A model generated the notes under the pieces. That model was not told where the DNA came from. It made no database searches and saw nothing but the letters and a program-made list of their open reading frames with translations. Positions 63,734-64,000 of a DNA stretch of 64,000 nt are shown here, piece by piece (positions within the stretch are counted from its first letter, which is position 1; each line of letters opens with the position of its first letter). Where the stretch lies: positions 1,550,001 to 1,614,000 of the forward strand of contig NZ_CP115859.1 of assembly GCF_027920545.1 (NCBI RefSeq), read 5' to 3'. The DNA is from Chryseobacterium camelliae (lineage in GTDB: Bacteria; Bacteroidota; Bacteroidia; Flavobacteriales; Weeksellaceae). The position numbers and the translations under genes were made by a program.

Positions 63734-64000
63734 TTAAATTACTATATTCACTATTCTGTGAGGTACTACAATGATCTTTTTAGGATTTTTGCCATCCAAA
63801 ATTTGTACCATTTTTTCATCTTTAAGTACAATTTCTTCAACTTCTTTAACTGAAAGTTGAGCAGAAAGTGAAATTTTAAACTTCATTTTTCCGTTTACAC
63901 TTACCGGATATTCTATTTCATCTTCAACTAAGTAATCCTCATTCAATACAGGAAATTTCTCGAACTCAATAGATTCGTTATGTCCCAATAAGCTCCAAAG
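63734..64000 (-). CDS. leuS: Leucyl-tRNA synthetase, C-terminal end only
   Basis: The frame runs in from the right window edge: LWSLLGHNESIEFEKFPVL, then YPVSVNGKMKFKISLSAQL and the ending RIVNIVI. This is the last ~88 residues of bacterial LeuRS (VNGK...F motif of the C-terminal domain). The ATG at 63988 is internal. The bulk of the gene lies outside the window. Confidence 0.88.
   Translation of the reverse strand, partial: LWSLLGHNESIEFEKFPVLNEDYLVEDEIEYPVSVNGKMKFKISLSAQLSVKEVEEIVLKDEKMVQILDGKNPKKIIVVPHRIVNIVI

Overview
The window looks like a chromosomal segment of a Chryseobacterium-like flavobacterium (Bacteroidota, Weeksellaceae). The evidence is low GC, type IX secretion (T9SS) C-terminal sorting domains, a type-B succinate:quinone reductase (sdhCAB), bacillithiol deacetylase BshB1, the tiny ribosomal protein THX, an extended NusB, and many promoters of the Bacteroidota form TAnnTTTG with an upstream TTG. 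Genus-level placement is an inference from family resemblance.

Layout. (1) 1-22440: five consecutive minus-strand genes for giant secreted, modular, adhesin-like proteins (the first is cut by the window edge). They combine fibronectin III, choice-of-anchor J (cleaved-adhesin) and GEVED domains and end in a T9SS sorting domain. The last ~530 residues are nearly the same in each while the front halves differ; each gene has its own terminator and most have a recognisable promoter. (2) 22865-31584: three zinc metallopeptidases of different families: a 5'-truncated reprolysin-like pseudogene, an M43 protease and a DUF5117-type protease. Small envelope proteins lie among them. (3) 31652-41473: housekeeping genes rlmD, a TlpA-like lipoprotein without its redox cysteines, sdhCAB, comEC and lpxB. 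(4) 41624-51503: DUF2480, DUF937, ribosomal protein THX, a MATE exporter, a DUF2975-DUF2975-HTH cassette, an S41 peptidase, an ankyrin protein, aspS and a YcxB-like protein. (5) 51506-56538: an SDR enzyme, nusB-DUF1573-yajC, an ABC exporter and a PUR-family nucleic-acid-binding protein. (6) 56718-64000: tRNA-His, bshB1, a TPR protein, a PstS-like lipoprotein, an exbB-exbD-exbD-tonB energy-transduction operon and the 3' end of leuS.

The most interesting region is the adhesin array. The shared 3' module shows patchwork similarity. Genes D and E (naming the five A to E from left to right) are almost identical over about 1.09 kb of coding sequence, yet their 3' flanks group differently (D with C, E with B). 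Several small indels are distributed incompatibly among copies. This points to ongoing gene conversion between tandem surface-protein genes that keep one secretion/anchoring tail and swap or diversify binding fronts. Other points worth checking are a perfect CRP-type palindrome (GTGA-N6-TCAC) next to the sdh promoter, the beheaded protease with a GC-rich junction, and an intergenic inverted-repeat element plus a 17-bp perfect hairpin downstream of yajC.
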